A DNA stretch of 64,000 nt. It comes from Henckelia pumila. Its lineage: Eukaryota; Streptophyta; Magnoliopsida; Lamiales; Gesneriaceae. Below are positions 59,616-64,000 of this stretch, piece after piece. Each line of letters opens with the position of its first letter. The first letter of the stretch is position 1. The DNA lies in assembly GCF_033568475.1 (NCBI RefSeq), contig NC_133120.1, positions 94,568,151 to 94,632,150 on the forward strand, read 5' to 3'. The notes beneath the pieces are model-generated. The model worked only from the letters and a program-made list of their open reading frames with translations. It did no database searches and was not told where the DNA came from. The position numbers were made by a program, and so were the translations under genes.

Positions 59616-62600
59616 ATGGCTTCCTCTTACTCAGAACACGCACATGAAGAAACCGGCGGAGGAGGCGGAGACGGCTCCGAATCGCCGCACTTCGGAGCCG
59701 ATCAGCTTTTACTCTACAGAGGATTGAAGAAAGCCAAGAAAGACAGAGGATGCACCGCCAAGGAACGTATTAGTAAAATGCCCCCTTGCACTGCTGGCAA
59801 ACGTAGCTCTATTTACCGAGGCGTCACGAGGTAATTATAGTTACCCACAGTTATTGCTGTTAACGCATTTCCGCTGTGCTCCCGATATGATCGGATTTTG
59901 CAGTATAGTAGCATATGAATCGAATCTGTCACTGATTAACAACTTGGGGGGATGGACTTGAGCTATGCCTTGCTGATCGTTAGTCAAAGGCACTTTTTTT
60001 TTGAAGCTTTAAGGCAGTCTGTTCGATGCTTGAAATTGAGTTAATTGAATGCTTTACTAACTCTCCTTCGTGCTTATGCTTGGGCTTGCGTTACTTGAAA
60101 GCTTTACTATCTTCGCTTCATTCTTATGCTTGTCCTGAATTTGATAGTTAAATAACTTCATTAAACTTGTTGATTTGTTCCTGTGAGTAGGCATAGATGG
60201 ACTGGTCGTTATGAAGCACATCTTTGGGATAAAAGTACCTGGAATCAAAACCAAAATAAAAAAGGAAAGCAAGGTGAATGTTCATTCATTGAGACATATG
60301 TATGATCTATATTAATCAAAAGTTTTTATCTTAATTTACTAATGTCTAATTTGTCTGATGTTCCCCTGCTCGTTTGGTGTCTGCTCAATTTGAACAGTTT
60401 ACTTGGGTAAGTAGTTTTGTCGGCTTTCTTTGAAGGCATAATATGGATTTGGGCACTTAATATTACGGTGACATTTTACCCTGAAAACCGGCTATAGGTG
60501 CATATGATGATGAGGAAGCTGCAGCAAGAGCCTATGATCTTGCCGCTTTAAAATATTGGGGGCCTGGAACACTAATCAATTTTCCTGTAAGATGCTTAAT
60601 TTTAGACTCATCTGTGGATTAGCTACTCATATTTTCTTCTGTTTTGGACTTTAACATGAGTATTGATTTTATTTGTTGAATCCTCTTATATTTTGCTTTT
60701 CTTGTGTTCTTTTGATTTATTTCTTTTTTAGCATGCCTAATGGAGTTATATAGGTGACAGATTACACAAGGGACCTTGAGGAAATGCAAAATGTCTCGAG
60801 AGAGGATTATCTTGCCTCTCTTCGAAGGTTGGTGATGATTTTTGCTTTTCATATGTTCCATTGGTTGGATATTTTTCGGAGTCCTTAGGAATCGTGTCTA
60901 TTGCAGAAAAAGTAGTGGTTTCTCCAGGGGAATTTCCAAGTATCGTCCCCTTTCCAGGTATACTCCTTTGACATTTTAGATATCTGGCCAAGGCAAAAAG
61001 TTCAGGTTATCATTCTCAGTTGGTTGACCAATAAGCGCCAGTTCATCATGTGGAGATGCCAGTTTTCAATGTTCACTATCCTTGGATTATTATAAACCAG
61101 AGCAAGTTTATGATTAATTTGTTTTATGTTATCTTCTTTCTTTGTCAAAGTAATCAATGGGATTCACAGTTTTGTCGTGTATCTGGAGCTGACTGCATCA
61201 ACAACACAGTCTATGGTGAGTATCGCGTACTGACATGACAAGATTATCATTTATAAGATTTGTTTCATTATTACGTAAGTATGGAATTCTGTCTGTGTGC
61301 GTTTGCTATTCCTGTAGCCTTTCACGAATCATGTGTTGGTCTAAATCTTCTACTGACTGGTTAAGATGCAGGTGACAAAATGACAACTGAAGGTGAATTT
61401 GATGGTGCATTTTGTACTGATAGGAAGATTGATTTGTCGAGTTATATTAAATGGTGGGGAACGAATAAATCTCGTCAGACTAATCCCCAGTCAAAAGCGT
61501 TTGAAGAATCAATTATTGGGTGTCAGGAAGACATTGCCAGTGAACTTAAAGCTCTTGAATGGTCAAGCCAGCCTGCTGAACCCTATGAAATGCCCCGTCT
61601 GGGGGTGTCTCCAGAGAGAACAAAGCACAAAGCAATCTCTGCAATGAACATTCTGTTTAAATCAGCAGCATACAGAAACCTTCAAGAGAAAATCTCGAAA
61701 AAGAAAGAAAAGAATGAATATAATGAGGATGAAAATAAAAATCATGTTAGTATGATTGAACTTGAGAATACAGTTGACAAATCATGCCATGATAGTGGAA
61801 GTGAGAGACTTGGAGTTCCATTTGGACCAATTGGAGGAGGATTACCTATTCAGAGAAATGTGCATCAGATGGCTTCGTTGCATTCTACTCCTCTCCTTAC
61901 TAATTACATTGGTATTGATCCCATGGCAGATCATAGTCTTTGGGCTTCCCTAGTTCCAGTGCTTCCTGGTGGTTCTTCCCACACCAATGAGGTAGGTTTT
62001 TCTTTAATTCAGGCCAAGCTCCATAGGAACATAATTCTTGATGTTACTTTTGAAGGAATGAGATATGAATAACCCCTGCACTCAATGAACAGGGTTGAAG
62101 CTAATGTCGGAGACTCAAACTTTTGTTTCTTAGTTTTCACAAATCAATGAGTCATCAGAGTTAGTATCTTGAAACTTTTCTCGCATGATATGAATGAAAT
62201 TATTAACAGTATCACTTTTCAGTTTCATGAACAAGTGAACCACCTATGGTCTTTTAAACAAGTTTAATAATATGACAGAAACCTCAATTAAGAAAGAAAA
62301 AACTTGGTCATCTGATTATGTGATACCCTGCAAAAGGTTATACCAGATCTCCAAGATGATAACAAATCCCTAACTTTAACATCCTAGCTTTCAATTCTTC
62401 ACCATTTTGTGTTCCAAGAAGTTCATCTAACATAGAGTGTACTAGCATAAATCTGTCTCTGATTGACATATTTCTGTGTTGGAATCAAACTCTTCCCGCC
62501 CCAATTGTGCTATGGCGTGATAGTTGTGAATTTTGTGCTTCGGTGTTGGCCTTGGCGTTGGTGCCAGATTGTTATGATTTTTCTTTTGTTATTCATTTTC

Positions 62601-62770
62601 TTCAGCAAGCCTGATATGAAAATGGTGAATTTTTATAATGCATATTCTTGGCCTGATCTGTTAAACCATGGAAAATATTCATCATTTTTCTCATGAAAAG
62701 TGGTACTTTCACGCAGGCGATCAAGAATGAATCTAGTTCAGATTACACTTTCTTCCAGCAGGGATGTTGA
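59616..62770 (+). CDS. AP2 transcription factor, At2g41710-like
   Basis: Nine exons: 59616-59830, 60191-60273, 60398-60406, 60498-60586, 60754-60827, 60907-60957, 61151-61215, 61372-61991, 62717-62770, giving 419 residues; every phase agrees. The third exon is only nine bases (encoding YL with split codons in VYLG), the conserved AP2-subfamily micro-exon. The AP2 DNA-binding domain spans exons 1-4: [53 protein letters not shown]. It is followed by [20 protein letters not shown] and [13 protein letters not shown], a second, degenerate AP2-like part. [11 protein letters not shown] in exon 8 and the last short exon ([14 protein letters not shown]) support the At2g41710 orthology from my recall. 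It is nuclear and in the WRINKLED1/AINTEGUMENTA-like group; targets unknown. Confidence 0.94.
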
Positions 62771-63311
62771 TATCGCCACCACGCCGTCCCCTTGATTGTC
62801 TCTGCAAGCGAGTTAAAACCAATGGTTTTCAATTTTTGTTGGGAAGGAGGAAATGAATTTGGATGTGCATAAACTTGGCAGCAGAGCCTTCTGAATACAG
62901 TTTGCTCATATAATCCTTGTTATTATTGTTCTATCCGTTGGGTTACTATAAAGGTGAAGACACAAATTCTTGTGAGATGTTTATCGAAATCACGAGTTAC
63001 TCGGCCATCATCATCTTTATTTGGCCATCATCATCTTCATACATGTATACATCTGAGATAATAAAATTGTCACTGCCTCAATGTGGCATAAATATATAGA
63101 GTATCCTTATACTTTGCAATGTATGGACCTTCAGATTTCATCTATATGTTTTATTGTTGAATAGACTCGATTTTTTATTTGCTTTATTGGATTTTGGAAA
63201 ATTGTTTAGTGTTGCCCAAATCAAGGTAGCATCATATAATGAGCACACAAGTTTAATTCAAGCAACTAATTTGGGCTAATTTAATTAATGACTGAGTAGA
63301 CAGACATAGAG
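62771..63311. other. 3' flank of the AP2 gene
   Basis: It should include the AP2 3' untranslated region. No other gene is seen before the MITE at 63315. Confidence 0.5.
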
Positions 63312-63314
63312 TTA

Positions 63315-63520
63315 GAGCCCGTTTGGATTTTTTAGAATTTTTTTTTAAAAAAATCTGTTTTTAAGCTCTAAGTTTGGGCTTTTAAAAAAGTTCTAAATTT
63401 GACTTTAAAAAGTATTTTTTTAAGCACTTAAATAACCATTCAAAACACCTTATAAACTAAAAAAATATTTTTTTTAAAAAAAGTGCTTTACTGGTCTGGC
63501 TTTTGATGTCAAACGGGGCC
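63315..63520. mobile_element. Tourist-like MITE
   Basis: GAGCCCGTTTGGA and TCAAACGGGGCC are inverted ends, flanked by TTA at 63312-63314 and 63521-63523. It is 206 bases, with A/T-run-rich arms (TTTTTTTTAAAAAAA) that can fold into a hairpin. This terminus type is common in plant Tourist and related elements. Confidence 0.8.
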
Positions 63521-63588
63521 TTAGTGTTGACTTTGGAAATTGTCATCTGTCAGCTCCAGAAGCTAGCAAACTAAAAGATAAAGGGTTA

Positions 63589-64000
63589 TGCTACATGTAC
63601 ACGGAGTTTTACACGTTGGGTTACACACAGAAGCGGAGTAAGAAATAAAGTAAGGGGTGGCTAAATTTTTTGAAATATGAATGTATTTATAAAATTTATA
63701 TAATATATCAAAAATAATAAATCAATATGGGATGGACTATAATCAATTTGGGCTAAAGACATAAAAAAAAAAAAATTGGTTTAAAAAACAAGATATATAT
63801 CTACATGGGCCAAAGTAGGCCTGGGCTACAGCCCAGACCTGCCACCACCTCCATCCGCCCCTGGTTACATATGACATTTAAAATTACATGATTATCCTAC
63901 ATACATTTTTGAAAGATTTTTTCCAAATCAAGTGGAGGGATAATATGTAATTTTAAATGTGATGTGTAACCCAACGTGTGAAACTCCGTATACATGTAGC
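63589..64000. mobile_element. MITE with TGCTACATGTACA ends, interrupted, cut by window end
   Basis: TGCTACATGTACACGGAGTT begins here and its inverted partner (AACTCCGTATACATGTAGC) ends with the last base of the window, one base short of the expected A. Inside are GTTGGGTTACAC and GTGTAACCCAAC arms. It is the same family as 48871-49064. A hAT MITE has inserted in its left arm. Confidence 0.8.
63628..63863. mobile_element. hAT-type MITE nested in another MITE
   Basis: CAGAAGCGGAG and CATCCGCCCCTG are inverted ends, flanked by GTTACACA (63620-63627) and GTTACATA (63864-63871), an 8-bp duplication with one later change. The size of the duplication and the CAG...CTG ends fit the hAT superfamily. 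236 bases, non-coding. Confidence 0.8.

Overview
This window is nuclear DNA of a flowering plant, most likely a eudicot. The evidence is spliced genes with GT-AG introns, chloroplast-targeted proteins, plant-only families (PP2 lectins, P-class PPR, trihelix, AP2), TTTAGGG-type telomere-like repeats, and Stowaway, Tourist, hAT, Mutator and CACTA debris in AT-rich spacers. I cannot fix the species.

Layout. Bases 1-10.7 kb are a repeat-rich block. It holds a 1,230-base-offset direct duplication with interstitial telomere repeats, two TATA-plus-small-ORF modules, a 195-bp tandem array, and a minus-strand DUF1985/Ulp1 (C48 protease) gene of the kind carried by KAONASHI-type Mutator-like transposons. 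GTCGA-like words recur through the whole block. From 11 to 40 kb follow ordinary host genes: a P-class PPR protein (At4g19890-like), chloroplast cytochrome c6A (PETJ), chloroplast inositol monophosphatase-like IMPL1, two phloem protein 2 genes, exocyst subunit EXO84C, lumenal immunophilin FKBP18, and an intronless histone-fold (Bromo_TP, TAF8/TAF3-like) protein. Between the PP2 genes lies a very AT-rich duplicated spacer.

From 41.1 to 48.7 kb a Stowaway MITE is split by a Ty3/Gypsy LTR retrotransposon with a 5-bp target duplication, two 568-bp LTRs and an antisense ORF region with its own TATA box. It is a broken fossil, about 1-2 million years old by LTR divergence. From 49 to 64 kb come an intronless nepenthesin-type aspartic protease, a CACTA terminus, a Tourist MITE, a trihelix factor, a Mutator-like MITE with a perfect 9-bp target duplication, a small one-helix membrane protein, an AP2 factor (At2g41710-like) with a 9-base micro-exon, and a final cluster of nested MITEs.

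The genes do not form a pathway; they are neighbours on a chromosome. Three encode plastid proteins (PETJ, IMPL1, FKBP18). I found no clearly new biological system. The least ordinary locus is the left block with its Ulp1-like transposon gene, which keeps the whole His-Asp-Gln-Cys protease signature. All exon boundaries come from reading splice signals and phase by eye; no search or expression data were available.
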